A stretch of 64,000 bases of DNA, from positions 14,025,372 to 14,089,371 of the forward strand of contig CM057230.1 of the NCBI GenBank assembly GCA_029891385.1. The letters are read 5' to 3'. Numbering within the stretch: the stretch's first letter is position 1; every line of letters begins with the position of its first letter. The notes under the pieces were generated by a model. That model had not been told where the DNA came from. It searched no databases and saw only the letters and a list, made by a program, of their open reading frames with translations. Of the stretch, positions 23,169-35,180 are shown in pieces. The translations under genes and the position numbers were made by a program. The DNA comes from Erythroxylum novogranatense. Taxonomy: Eukaryota; Streptophyta; Magnoliopsida; Malpighiales; Erythroxylaceae.

Positions 23169-24693
23169 TACTCTTTGCCTATTATTAAGGCCTCATCTAG
23201 TCTTTGAGTCTTATTATTGGTAATTCGGACAAGAACAGAGTTCCTACTTCCTAAGAAAGCTTGAGGTGGAGTCAACTGTGTCCATGCGTGTTCTGGCTTT
23301 TATTATTTTATGTTGGGAATAGTCTCTTGTCTCCAAATTCTTTGGACTTTTCACTTGATAGTTCAAAACATCATAATCAGTACAATGTTAATGGGGGACC
23401 AACAGCCAAAAGGCCAAACTAAAGATGGGGTACTTGGTACATGAGCAGACATCTAGTAGGTAAGAAGTTGGTAGAGAACATATTCTCCATTTTCACATCT
23501 CTTGCTAAAAGTCAATACCACTCCTTATCAGTTGGTTTTGGCTATGTATAGTTAATAAAAAAAAGGGCCGTAGTAGATTAGTTGGGGGAGAAGGAACTTG
23601 AACTTGGTTGGTCCAATCATCGATGTATGTTGGCCTGATAGGTTTCAATGAACCAAGGAGAAAAAATCTAGTTGAGAAGTTCGTTACTTTGGTTGGAAAT
23701 AGTTATATGATTGGAAGATCAAAATTTTAAAATAAAAAAATAGTCTCTTTGAAAAATGCAAAAGAAAGATTACTTAAAGGCCTTCTTTTTTTAATATAAC
23801 ATTGCTTTAATTCACTCAATCTACCTATTCAAGGACATTTCTAATCAATTTGATCCGATCATTATAACTTAAATATTAGTAAGAAAAGGATAATGGAGAT
23901 AATTCCACTAACATATCGAATCAAAGTGGAGCTAATTAAAATTTCAATCGGTTCGGTTAGTTTAATTGTAAAATTTTAAATTATTTAATTTAGTTTTAAT
24001 TTTTCGATTCGATCCAGTTTAATAAGTCTTGTGATCAATTTATTAATTTATGAATTAATTTTATTAATTAATAATTTCTTATAAGTTAAAATAAATAAAT
24101 TAGTTTTATTTAACAATTTATTTTAATTTAAATTTAAAATTTTGAACAGATAAAGATAATTTTTAAAATTATATTTCTAAATTTTAAATTTATTTAATAT
24201 TTAATCTGAGTTAAAATCTTTTAACTCTCGCTTAATTTTTAAAACATTAGATTAAAATAAACACAATTATTGTTGAGAACAGTAAAACACCGGATTGAAG
24301 TTCCAGCCTTCCAGGTGTCCCGGCAACAGATGGCTCCTATTCTGTTAAGCTTTATTATGACCTCCAAACAAGCAACCTCCCTCGTTTTAGAAGTGTGTTA
24401 GTCAGAGCAGTCACATGGAAGCGCTCAAAGTCTGCCACGACTTAACCGACATCCAAGTTCAGTCCATTTTTCTACATTTTTTATGACACCTGTCGTGGTT
24501 TCAGGGCAGTATAGGGCTGGTTGATCTGCAGAGAGAATAAATTCTCCATGCCTAATTCATGCTATATATAGGCACACCTACTCTTGTGTCATAGCACAGA
24601 AGTCAACCAAGTGGAATCGTTTGTACAAGCGTTTCATAGCATCTTGTCAATCCTAAATTCTGTATATCTGCAGCTACCATTTGCTTCTTATCA
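22734..24693. other. Intergenic region, no gene seen
   Basis: The first 435 bp are DedA 3' UTR/flank. From 23,300 to 24,280 it is AT-rich with a degenerate CGGTTCGGTTAG / TTTTTCGATTCGATCC stretch near 23,950-24,015, a common look of old plant repeats, but I cannot assign a family. From about 24,290 it becomes GC-richer and probably forms the promoter of the DUF1442 gene; CTATATATAG at 24,562 is a likely TATA box. Confidence 0.5.
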
Positions 24694-25554
24694 ATGGCGA
24701 AGTGGTCTCCTCAGCTTGCTTTGGATGCTTACTTGCGTACCCTTCAACTGGTAATTAGTAACTTTATAATACCTTTTCAATTTCCAGTTTGCATTAGCTA
24801 CTTTAACGAATATGATCTCCTTGAAAAGAAGCTGATTCTGATCGTTCTGTGAGTTGCCCTTTTTTCCTTGGTGATCAAATGGAAGCTCTGATTTATGTAA
24901 ATGCATTGCTTAAGAACTCCGGTACTATTGATTTCCATTTCTTGGTTATCACACGTCATGCAGTGCAAGACGAAGACAACTAGCTCGCAGAAAGTGTGCG
25001 AGACCATCACTGAACCGAAATGCATGGAGTTCATATCAGCTTTGGCAGCTGGAAACCGAGCTAGAGTGATAATGGAGATCACTTCAGAAGGGTTGACAGC
25101 ATTAACAATGGCCTTGGCAGTGGCAGCGAAGCATACGGGAGGGCACCTTTTATGCATAGTGCTTCACAATCATGACCAGGATTCACATCAGAGACAACAT
25201 TCCAACTTCATCCCGACCGAGTTAGAAGATGTGATCGAGCTTGTTTATGGATATCCTTACGAAGTGATGATTCAGTGTAAGAACATAGATTTCCTTGTCG
25301 TTGATGGAAAGTTGGAGGATCAGCTAAACTTATTCCAAATGATTGATCTGAATCCAAAAGGGTCAGTCATAGTCAGGCATAATCTAGCTTACAGTGAAAA
25401 GAGATCAGGTTTGTCTCAGGTATGGAAAGGAAGTTATAACACAGTTGACTCTGTCACTCTTCCTATGGGAGAAGGAATGGAGTTGACGAAAGTTGGATCG
25501 ATGAAGAAGCTTCAGAACAGAAGATACAAGAGATTTCATGTCACATACGAGTAA
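24694..25554 (+). CDS. DUF1442 family protein, 215 aa, 2 exons
   Basis: Exons 24,694-24,750 (MAKWSPQLALDAYLRTLQL) and 24,964-25,554 join in phase 0 (CTG/GTAATT donor; CATGCAG acceptor). The M-x-x-WSP-x-x-A-x-x-AYL start, the CMEFISALAAGNRARVIMEI segment, the NIDFLVVDGKLEDQLNLFQ segment (Rossmann-like strand with acidic residue), GSVIVRHNL and the C-terminal LPMGEGMELTKVGS match plant DUF1442 proteins, which have an SAM-methyltransferase-like fold without a proven reaction. The length is normal for the family. It has no signal peptide and is likely cytosolic. It is single copy in this window and missing from the duplicated unit. Confidence 0.85.
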
Positions 25555-26208
25555 TTAATGGAAGTATGTGATCGAAGCCACGTAAATGTAAATCAGCCAT
25601 ACCCCATGAAATGTGTATCTTATCAATTAGTCAAAATAAATAATGGAGATACAATACCGACTCATTTATTTAATCTGAGTTTGGTCCAAAGCTTAAAAAC
25701 TTTTAAACCTCATTTAAATTTTGATCAATTCGAATTGATGATTTCAAATAACAATCAAGCAAAGGACACACCACTAAATAACACACAAACAAACAGTCCA
25801 CATCTTCAATAATAATCTAACATTTCACACAATGCCCAAGGCACTTTAGGTGTTTTCACAAAAAAACCAATTGACGCACCCACCAAAAAGCACTCAAGAT
25901 AGTCATCAATTATCATGCCAAAATCTCACACAACAAAGTCCAATATCAAATCCAAAACCTTTTGCCACTCATGAAATTCCAACGATACCCCACACGTAAT
26001 ATATATTTTTTTGTCAAGATACACATTATTTAAAGATATAACTCTATCATAATTAAAAGAATATATATACATATATGTATATATCCTCAATTAAATTCAA
26101 TTAACTTAGATTTAGATTTTAAACTCGTCAATATAATCTTAGATGTCTAATTATTAAAAATGATAAAATCAAATAATAAAATATATACCATATATCTTAA
26201 TAAATTTA
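25555..26208. other. Intergenic region, no gene seen
   Basis: 3' flank of the DUF1442 gene. A short open frame at 25,558-25,812 has low complexity and no recognisable domain; I treat it as chance. AT-rich sequence with an ATATATACATATATGTATATA stretch lies near 26,060-26,080. Confidence 0.4.
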
Positions 26209-26366
26209 GGGCCCTGTTTGGTTCCACTTATTTTTTTCTGTTGTTGTTTTTAGTTTACATTTTCTATTTTATTTTTATTTTTCTTAAACAAATTAAAACT
26301 GTTTGGTTGAAATTTGTAACATAAAAACGAAAATAAAAACACATTTGGTTGAGATTTCTAATAAAC

Positions 26367-26410
<44 letters not shown>

Positions 26411-26836
26411 TGTTATTATTAATTATTATTAATTATTGTTATAAATTTTCTACTTATTATTATTATTATTATTTATTGTTAATAATAATAATATTATTAA
26501 TTATTTTATAAAATTTCTACTTACTATTATTATTATTATTAAACTCATTATTATTAATTATTGTTATAAATTTTCTACTTACTTTTATTATTATTATTAA
26601 ATTCATCATCATTATCATCATTATTATTATTATTATTGCTATTATTATTAATTTATTTTTATTATTATTAATTTATTATGATTAATTTTATTTTATTATT
26701 ATTATTTTATTGATATTATTATTATTATTATTAATTATTGTTATAAATTTTTACTTACTATTTTTAACACTATTAATATTATTATTTTATTATACCAAAT
26801 TAATTATCTTATTATTATTATTATTATTATTATTAA

Positions 26837-26888
<52 letters not shown>

Positions 26889-27099
26889 TGAGATAAAACT
26901 AAGGTTATGTTGGTTTTTGTCAAGAAAACATATTCTCAAAATTGGAAAATGATGTTTTTTTTATGTAAAAGCATTGTAATTTTTTATTTTCAAAAATAAA
27001 AAATTGTAACAGAATAAACCAAATATATTTTACTTATCTGTTTTTTTTTACAAAAACGACAACAAAAAACGAAGAAAAAAAATAGAAACAAACAGCCAT
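26209..27099. mobile_element. Tourist-like MITE (PIF/Harbinger type) with TTA microsatellite interior, 891 bp
   Basis: The left end GGGCCCTGTTTGGTTCC and the reverse complement of the right end, ATGGCTGTTTGTTTC, are inverted repeats of the Tourist type, and TTA flanks both sides (26,206-26,208 and 27,100-27,102), which matches the TTA target preference of PIF/Harbinger elements. Subterminal TTTTTTTCTGTTGTTGTTTTT pairs with CGACAACAAAAAACG on the right. The interior (26,360-26,890) is (TTA)n broken by a repeated ATTGTTATAAATTTTCTACTT unit. A CTT/TTA-derived poly-leucine open frame here is not a gene. Confidence 0.75.
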
Positions 27100-27102
27100 T
27101 TA

Positions 27103-27931
27103 ATGTGTGTGTGACATGAAGTTAGATTGGGCTTAGGATAGCAAGCCTAGCTCGATCTAATTTACTTTTTTAATCGAAAAGAATCATTTTGATTTGTGGT
27201 GGAGCCAAATCGGATCAGCCCGGATCTGATTGCTACCACTAGTTGGACTTGTAACAATATTAATTTCCCGCAGCACTGGCATCACATCTGCCAATGCCAT
27301 GGTGAGTTCATTGCAGGTGGTTAAGCTAATGTGGCAGAGTTGAATTCACAAAATAAAATAAAATCCCTCTAACAAACATGGAATTAAAAATTAGAAAACA
27401 TTGTGTCAATGTTATAATAAATTAAATATAATAAATAAAAAATTTATAGTTTCAATCAAATTATCAAGAGAGTTTAGAAAACTAATTGCTTACTTTATCA
27501 ACCATTTGTTAGAGAATATATAAAATTAATTGAGTTGATCACACACAACAACTTAAGTTATTGTTATAAAACAGTCATTTAATATGATATTAGCTTCTAT
27601 AATCAAACGATCATAAATTCAAATCCTACCATTTATTTATTTTAATTAAATTAAATATAAAATAAAATAAACCTGTATAAATTTCAAACTCAAAAAATTT
27701 TCATTTAAAAAAGTATGTTAAAAAATATATATAATTAATTAAACTGACCTAAGGCAATAACTTAAATTATTGTGATTAAACAGTCTTAAATACCTTTCCT
27801 TCTTTATTTCCATGGTTTCACTATCACTTTCACTCGTTCGTCTCCGCTAAAGTTCCACCTTCATTATTACATACCCTTCATCTCAGAGACACATAAAACA
27901 CCTCTTTCTCTCTCTGTGTGTGTATAGAACC
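27103..27931 (+). promoter_or_regulatory. Upstream region of the GXM-type gene
   Basis: AT-rich until about 27,790, then a C/T-rich stretch (27,815-27,925) with CTCTTTCTCTCTCTGTGTGTG just before the start codon, which looks like a plant 5' UTR with a CT microsatellite. No clear TATA box could be chosen. Confidence 0.4.
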
Positions 27932-28846
27932 ATGAGGCACTCCAAGCCTCAGTCCCCCATTAACACCAAGCTCATCATCCTCTGTTTTTTCTTTTTACTC
28001 GTCATCTCATTCATTGCTTGGTCAACTTTCTCATCTTCTCGACCAAATTCGTCTCCACTACCAGAAGTAACCCATCTATCAAATTCAACAAGAAGCTCCC
28101 GAGCTGATCAAGATCCAGAATCCTCATCGTCAACAATCTCATGTCCCTCACTTCCTTCAACACCAACATGCACCAAAACTCCACCTTCTCTGGCTCACGC
28201 TCTCGTCCATTACGCAACAACGAACATAACCCCGCAACAGACCCTCAAAGAAATATCCGTCACACTCCGAGTTCTGGAGAAAAAATCCCCCTGCAACTTC
28301 CTAGTCTTTGGCCTAGGCCATGACAGCTTGATGTGGGCATCTCTGAATCACGGTGGAAGAACAATATTCCTCGAAGAAGACAAGAATTGGGTTAATCAGA
28401 TCAAAGAAAAGCTCCCAACTTTAGAGTCATACCACGTGACATACGATACCAAACTCCACCAAGCCGATAAGCTCATGAAAAGAGGCGGAGTAGAGGAGTG
28501 CAAGGTAGTGACTGATCCCAGGTTCTCAAAGTGCCCACTTGCTCTTCAAGGGTTCCCTACAGACGTTTATGATACAGATTGGGACTTGATCATGGTTGAT
28601 GCGCCAACGGGGTATCACGACGAAGCTCCGGGGAGGATGACGGCGATATACACGGCGGGATTAATGGCGAGGAACAGGGGTGAGCGAGAGACAGATGTGT
28701 TTGTGCATGATGTGGACAGAGTCGTTGAGGACAAGTTTTCAAAGGCTTTTCTTTGCGAAGGGTACTTGGTTGAACAAGAAGGAAAGTTGCGACACTTCAT
28801 TGTTCCCAGTCACAGGGCTCGTTTGGGTAGAACCTTTTGTCCCTAG
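27932..28846 (+). CDS. Glucuronoxylan 4-O-methyltransferase-like protein (DUF579), 304 aa, single exon
   Basis: GXM proteins transfer a methyl group from S-adenosylmethionine to O-4 of glucuronic acid side chains of xylan in the Golgi, a step of secondary-wall synthesis. Residues about 13-33 are a single N-terminal TM (LIILCFFFLLVISFIAW), giving type II topology. The DUF579 core is complete: LAHALVHYATTNITPQQT, SPCNFLVFGLGHDSLMWASL (SAM-site region), GGRTIFLEED, WDLIMVDAPTGYHDEAPGRM, DVFVHDVDR, and the end GKLRHFIVPSHRARLG with terminal FCP. The wording of these motifs fits GXM better than IRX15. I start at ATG 27,932; the frame reaches further 5' only through a GTG codon. Single copy here; absent from the duplicated unit. 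Confidence 0.9.
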   Translation: MRHSKPQSPINTKLIILCFFFLLVISFIAWSTFSSSRPNSSPLPEVTHLSNSTRSSRADQDPESSSSTISCPSLPSTPTCTKTPPSLAHALVHYATTNITPQQTLKEISVTLRVLEKKSPCNFLVFGLGHDSLMWASLNHGGRTIFLEEDKNWVNQIKEKLPTLESYHVTYDTKLHQADKLMKRGGVEECKVVTDPRFSKCPLALQGFPTDVYDTDWDLIMVDAPTGYHDEAPGRMTAIYTAGLMARNRGERETDVFVHDVDRVVEDKFSKAFLCEGYLVEQEGKLRHFIVPSHRARLGRTFCP

Positions 28847-29338
28847 AGACTCAATCTCTTCCTCTTCCTGTCTGTTTTTGGTTCTTAGTTCTTGCTCTCG
28901 TCACATAAAGGCAATAACATGGTTGATTCAATTCTTAAGATCGATAAATCTATACTGAGAAAGCCTTAGCTCTATTTAGTTTATCCCTTTGCCTAACCTC
29001 CCTTAACTTAGAGGAATTATAGTGAGTTGACTCAGAAATGAAAATGAGCTCATTTCGAGTGAGTTGAATCGAAAACCCAAGAATGTACATTACAACCATC
29101 ATGTTAAGCAATCGAGTGCAGTGGAATGACATGCAGGGAAAACAGAGCAAAATGTTTTATATAAAACACCATTATGCATGATTGGACTTTTTAAAGAAAA
29201 GACGAGGGAATTTGCCAGAAAATTTTTCATGTGAACGATTGAAAACAGAAAACAGCTGTTATTCTTTTAGTTGTATCAGGGATTGGACATGTCCCACTGG
29301 AGGTTACAGAACAAAGTTAACGAGATTTGATGGGATAA

Positions 29339-31497
29339 TCATCCCGGAAGTTGATCGGAATTGAACCTTAAGCTCTTTTCTAAAACCATATAAACTTGTG
29401 ACACTTCAATCACCTTCTCGTGAAGTTCAATGATATCTTGCAATTTTTCCCCTTCATAATACTGAGAAATCTTTGCAAATTTCTGCAGTTATTATATAAA
29501 CCATGCATTAGATTTGATATGGAGAACTTAAGACTTTGGACCTGCAAAAGATTGTAGCAAAGATGCTGTCTGAAATTCAGAATTGAAGCCCGGAAGTGAA
29601 AATAAGATGGCTCCCCTGCCGAAACAGATGAAAAACCAATAAAACATGAGGTAATTATGTTAACTGAAGGTTCAAAGGTAATGATACATGATACGAAGGA
29701 TGTCTACCTAGACCTGAAGCGGTATGGAATGATACATGTGATAATACAATCAACCCGTTTGTGATCCTGCAGATTCAATTTGCAGACGTGAATGGACAAT
29801 GGCAGAATCTGTTGACGATTTTCCCTTAGGAGCAAAACAGCTGAAATCTGGTTTCTGTATGGAAGACTTCAATTCATTAAGCCGCTTATCAAGAATCGAC
29901 TGCAATGCCTGAGGGGAGATGAGATCTGGATTTTCATAAACTTTAAGAGTAAAGTTTGCTGCCAGGTCTATCTGCAAGGAGATAACGTTACATGTGAATA
30001 GAAAGTATAGTCTGTGGACTTCAAAATGCTAGTAACATAAAGGTATTTTTCTAGAGACTGCAGCAACTATATTACAATTTGGATATACATAAGCCAGAAA
30101 AAGGACAAGATAGAGGAAGGGGGTGGGAGAAGGTCAAGAGTTGAGTCCAGGAAGAATTGCAATAAACTGATGAATAGAGATTGGCTACCAATGAATTGGC
30201 TGATGACAATAAAATATTGAGTGAACATAAACAAAAAAATTTGATATATATTACATCAGTGGAAGGTGAAGATAGGAGAAGCACTTGACAGAGGTAGAGA
30301 GGAGAGCAGTCCAAACACAAGGATAAGAGGAACAACACTAGTGGTATATAAGGTCATGAAAATGGTGGGAATTAGGAAGGCACAAAGTGTGGTGATTATG
30401 AACATATTATCTAGCTACCATGTCAGTGGTGAAAGCTAAGTTTTCGACAGATAAGTATCAGTAAATCCAACATTTCTTTTGTAACTTGATGATTGAGAAA
30501 TGTCAAGAACTCTCAGGGCTGTAAGTGTTGATAGTCCTAAAGTCATCAGATTCTAGTTCTATGCTTTGCATTGGATATCCTAAAATTCCATGAGTCTCGA
30601 ATAAAAGTGGTATCAACAAATGAAAGAAAGAACATTGAAATTAACTCCCTTGATTTCCTTGTACTATTCAGAACTAAGTACCTTGTAGATATGGCTTAAG
30701 GTCTACCCTAGAAAGTCAAAACAGTTCATAAACAAAAACATCAATTTGTTTTCTCTTTGCATGGTTTTAATCACATAGCACTGCATCAAAACAATGCCAT
30801 TCAAGTTTGGCATTAGGAAACCAAAGAAGGGTCCTTAAAAAACAGCAGAAAACAAAACTATGTTGAAGACAAACAGCCGTCACAATTACAATAGGGTTTT
30901 GTACAACATATAAAAATCCTAATGAACTAACTCCTATCCAACTAATCATTATACAGTCAATGAAAGGCAACTCAAACTACTTTTCTAAAGATTTCAGTGG
31001 CTCAATCACAAATGTAAAGAGGAAAAGAGTGACAGTACCGAGTCTGAAGCTCTCTTGAACAAACCTTGGGCTAGTGGAAGTATACAAAACCTTGAGAAAC
31101 ATAAACGAGCACAAAGGTTATGGTCAACATTTTATTCAAATTAAGAAACAGGAAAGGAAAGAAGAAGGTGGATTCTTACATTCCTCGACCACCGGCAAGA
31201 GCTTCCTGAGAGGGGTGTTTCCACTCGTCAAACCTAACAAATCCAAAATAGAAAATCAGCGCTCCATTAGCATCATTTTCCTATTCCGATACAAGCTTAA
31301 CACCCCTAAAATGAGACAAAAAGCAGTTTCCTTTTAGCATAAATAAGAACGCAAAAGAGGCGCGTGTATAAATAAAATAATTACACCCAACCATAACGCC
31401 GATCAAAGAAGAGACGGTGGTTAGAGAGGTTAAGCCGTCTAGATGAGGAGACGGAGACACGACGGGGAACATCTGCTGCTGTTGATGATGATTCCAT
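29339..31497 (-). CDS. Conserved plant protein of unknown function, copy A, 210 aa, 6 exons
   Basis: Model: complement of 31,385-31,497; 31,180-31,233; 31,034-31,064; 29,755-29,971; 29,542-29,615; 29,339-29,482. Phases agree throughout; the short third exon (start after CCCAAG, end before GTCACT) is the least certain. Protein features in order: Ser-rich N-terminus MESSSTAADVPRRVSVSSSR, RLFFDRRYGWVFDEWKHPSQ, EALAGGRGM, then LAANFTLKVYENPDLISPQA, GKSSTDSAIVHSRLQIESAG, EPSYFHFRASILNFRQHLC and LQDIIELHEKVIEVSQVYMV before the stop. No TM or signal peptide is seen. It looks like a widely conserved plant protein, but I cannot name a function. Copy B is at 47,954-50,108 with few amino-acid changes, so both may be expressed. 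Confidence 0.7.
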
Positions 31498-32406
31498 TCT
31501 GGATTCTAGACTCAAGACCCAACCTTTTTGTAAAGAACTCGTGAACAGAACTAACTATTAAGAACTCCAGGTTTCGGGTTTTAGGTGGGTGTTCAACTGT
31601 TCAGTTATCCATTGCCAAAGTAAGGAATGCGTTTGGCAACTAGGATAAGGCTAAACCCAATTGCATCTCTATTCATAAGTACATTTGAGTCCTTATGGCT
31701 TATATTTAAAAACTCATTAATTTGATTTAATTTTCATAGTTTATAATTTCTTGTCACACATTTTTGACTAAGCTCCAACTTGGAGCTAAAGGTCTTATTA
31801 TAAATTAATTTACATCAATGTAAAAATTTTGAACCATTTAATTTTTATGGTTTGGTTTATATTAATAACTTTTGTTATTTAAAATTGGTCGACGTATTAA
31901 TTAATTTTGTAAAGTAATAAATTTTATAAATTATTTCAAAAAAATAAAGTTTATAAATTAAAATAAACTTAGTTAGTTTTTATTTGACAATCACCTTCTT
32001 CAATTAAACTCGATTTTTTTATGGACAACGATAATCTTTTTCTTCAATAGTTATATTTAAAGTTTTTTAATTTTGTTAAATCTTTATTATAGATCAGTTT
32101 TATGACGATCTAATACCGGTTGAATCTTTGAACATTTTATCTTAATAGTTTTATTTTCAGTTCAATTTTAAAATATTGATTATAACAAATTCTTCTTGTT
32201 CGTAGGATAGAATGATTGTCATAAAATATTAGATAAGAGAGATAAAATAATTTAGATTAAATTTAAAAATTATAAATTAAACAATTTTAAGTCAACTCTA
32301 AATAAATGATGGGGTAACAAATATAAAATAATTTGGATTAAATTTAAAAAACATAAATAAAGCAATTTAAGTCAATTTAAATAAATTATGAGATAACTAA
32401 TCTTAA
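31498..32406. other. Intergenic region, copy A
   Basis: Promoter side of the minus-strand 6-exon gene followed by AT-rich spacer up to the Harbinger element. No gene is seen. The last three bases (32,404-32,406, TAA) are the left target-site duplication of the transposon. Confidence 0.6.
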
Positions 32407-33654
32407 GGGTATATTTGGATGTGGATAGAGGGATGGAAGGGAATGGAATGACCCAAATGACTAAAGTCATTGTTTGGGAATCTATTTAAAACAGGATGGA
32501 ATGACAATTGATGGCTTTGGAAGCCATCCTTTGTCATCCAAATCCTAATATTTTGTGATCTCCCAAATTGGGGGGTCAAGGATAGAATGGTATAGCTTGC
32601 CTTCCAAACTTTAATTTAATGACATAAGTACCTTAAAAAATAAACGAAATTACAACCTCAGTCCAGCAAAAACCTACATAGCCACATGTTACTACATCCA
32701 TTGTGTTTTTCCTTCAACTGCCTTCTTCCATTGACGAACTCCTCCAGAGGGTGATAGGTTCATCTGTCTTCGTTCCATCAGGTGAGCATCGACTATTCAT
32801 CTGTCTTTGTTCCATTCGCTTGACTATTGCTTTCGTTTTGTGATTCTATTTCCCATCAATATCAACAAATGACAGAAGTGGAAAAAGCTTGGTTTTTAGG
32901 CGTTAATTTCTTTTAATTTATAAGGGATTGCCATCTTGTCATCTTGTCATCTATCAACGTCAATATCAACGAATGAGTTTGGTGAATTTCTTTATTGTGA
33001 GGTTGAAAGCAATATCAAGCCTAAAGATAGGTTCTTTATTGTGTCTGACATTTGCACGAGCTTGTTAAAAACATCTTGTTAAAAACATTTAAAACATTTT
33101 GCGAGCTTGTTAAAACGTCTCTAGCCTAACACATCTCAGATCATGTGGATGAAATTGCGCTTTTGTTCGATTCAATAGTCATACTGCAGTCATCGTTTAT
33201 TTGAAGAATTGTTGTACGAAATAGGTACATTGCAATGTTTTATTTAGGTTTGGATGTGGTCTGTGCAATTTATACATCTTTAATTAGTAATCTACATGAT
33301 ACACTCAAATTGTAGCCACCTATTCTAACTACTGACTTCTTTTATAAGTTCCAGAGTCCAACTATTTGACTTTTATAGACTTCTACCCTAGAGCCAATGA
33401 ACATCTATCCCCTCTCCCGTGAACTAGAAAGCGCATAATAGTACGTCTGCTCAATTTTACATCAAACCATTCCCATTATGAGTACTATTTATGCTTGCAT
33501 ATTTGTTATTTTTCAAGTGATTTCATTATCTTTAATTTAAATTTTGCACTGCAATCTTATGTATTATCTTGATTAGACTATATTTTTTGCATTTTGAAAT
33601 AGATGGCGATCAAAATATAATGCATAAATACATCTTACTATGACATCTATTTAT

Positions 33655-34945
33655 TATGTGTTATTGAATAATCTTGGCGGTTATATGATATTGACCCAAA
33701 ACAACATAAAATAAATAAGCTTCCTAAAATCATAAGGAAGAAAGAAAACAAGCACGGAATGGGTTAATGAAGCATCTTTTGGATAATGAAGAAAGATGTC
33801 GTGCTATAATACGGATGGGTCCCATAGCATTTTAAATTTGTGTGATATATTACAAAGGAAAGGTGGTCTTCACCAACTCAACGCGCATCGATTGAAGAAC
33901 AAGTTGGAAAGTTTTTGTATTTGATTGGGCATAATGTAAGAAATAGATCACTTAACTTCTTCTTTAGAAGGTCTGGTGAAAATGTAAGTCGCCATTTTCA
34001 TAGTGTGCTTAGAGCATTGATTGAATTAGAAGATGAATACTTGAGACAACCCAACGGTGAAGAAGTTGCTCCAGAAATACTAAGCAGCAATAGGTTCTTT
34101 CCATATTTTAAGGTGAATATTACTATTACGTTAGAATCAAAATTATAAATTGTATTCTATAAATTTTCTATAAAAAAAATTTGTTGTAGGATTGTATTGG
34201 AGCAATTGATGGAACCCATGTGTGTGCTAAAGTCCCTGTGCAAGATGCTCCTAAATTTCGTGGTAGAAAAGATTATCCCACACAAAACATTTTGGCATCT
34301 TGTTCTTTAAATATGAGATTCGCCTATGTTTTGCCTGGGTGGGAAGGAACAGCATCTGATTCAAGAATTTTAAAAGATGCCTTAAGACGTCAATATCCTT
34401 TAAAAATTCTAGAAGGTATTGATTAATAAAAAGTTGTACTTTTTAAAACCCACTTAGCCTTAAATCATTTTACTAAAGTTTTAATTACTTTTCTATAGGC
34501 AAATTTTACCTTGTTGATGATGGTTACATGTTAAAAGATGGACTCATTACACCTTACAGAAGAGAACGATACCACTTGAAGGAATACTCAAGAAATCCAC
34601 CACGAAATCCTCGTGAATTATTCAACCATCGACATTCTTCTTAGCGAAATGTAATAGAGAGAGCTTTTGGTGTTTTGAAGAGGCGATTTGCAATTTTCAC
34701 AAGTGCACCAACCTTTGGTATTAAAACCCAAAAGAAAATTGTGTTAGCTGCTTGTATCTTGCATAATTATTTGATGGGAGTTGACCGAGATGATGAACTT
34801 ATAGCTGAAGTGGATCGTGAACTTGCTAGTCAAACTCGTTATGAAAGTGAGCAAAATCTCGATAGGGAAGATAGTGAAGAGGCGCTAGAGGGCCTTAATT
34901 AGGGACTCGATTGCAATTGCTATGTGGCATGATTATATATCTTAA
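33655..34945 (+). pseudogene. Harbinger transposase (HARBI1-like DDE), broken, copy A
   Basis: Recognisable parts: VRNRSLNFFFRRSGENVSRH, then after a GTGAAT...TTGTAG intron DCIGAIDGTH (first D of the DDE triad), FRGRKDYPTQNILASC, WEGTASDSRIL (second D), then after another intron GKFYLVDDGYMLKDGLITPY and NVIERAFGVLKRRF (E of the triad), LAACILHNYL and the usual RDSI-type end. An in-frame TAG before RNVIERAF (about 34,642) and several one-base losses at the 5' and 3' ends break it. Compared with copy B, the second D motif is better preserved here. Confidence 0.88.
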
Positions 34946-35180
34946 TTTTGAATTAATGTTATTTTTAGGAAAAAGAAATATATGAATAAATATTTGTAGC
35001 TACTATGTTTGCTTTTTCTATTGTTTTTGACACTTGAAGTTAATGTTACTTCATAATTTTGAGTTAGTGTTATTTCTTGGTTAACATTATTTTGTGTTAA
35101 TGTTACTATGAATGTTAGTTTCTATTTTTTGCTATTATTTAATTATTATTATTTATTTCATTCTTTATGTTCAATTAGAC

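Noticed and set aside
24798..25157. Minus-strand open frames over DUF1442, GXM, CNL and PTD exons
   Set aside because: Antisense shadows of the plus-strand genes; the plus frames carry recognised domains and proper splice sites.
25558..25812. 84-aa open frame after the DUF1442 gene
   Set aside because: Begins directly after the stop, Asn/Gln-rich, no domain and no paralogue; most likely 3' flank.
26710..26952. Poly-leucine open frame of 80 aa
   Set aside because: It is a translation of the (TTA)n microsatellite inside the MITE; no real protein composition.
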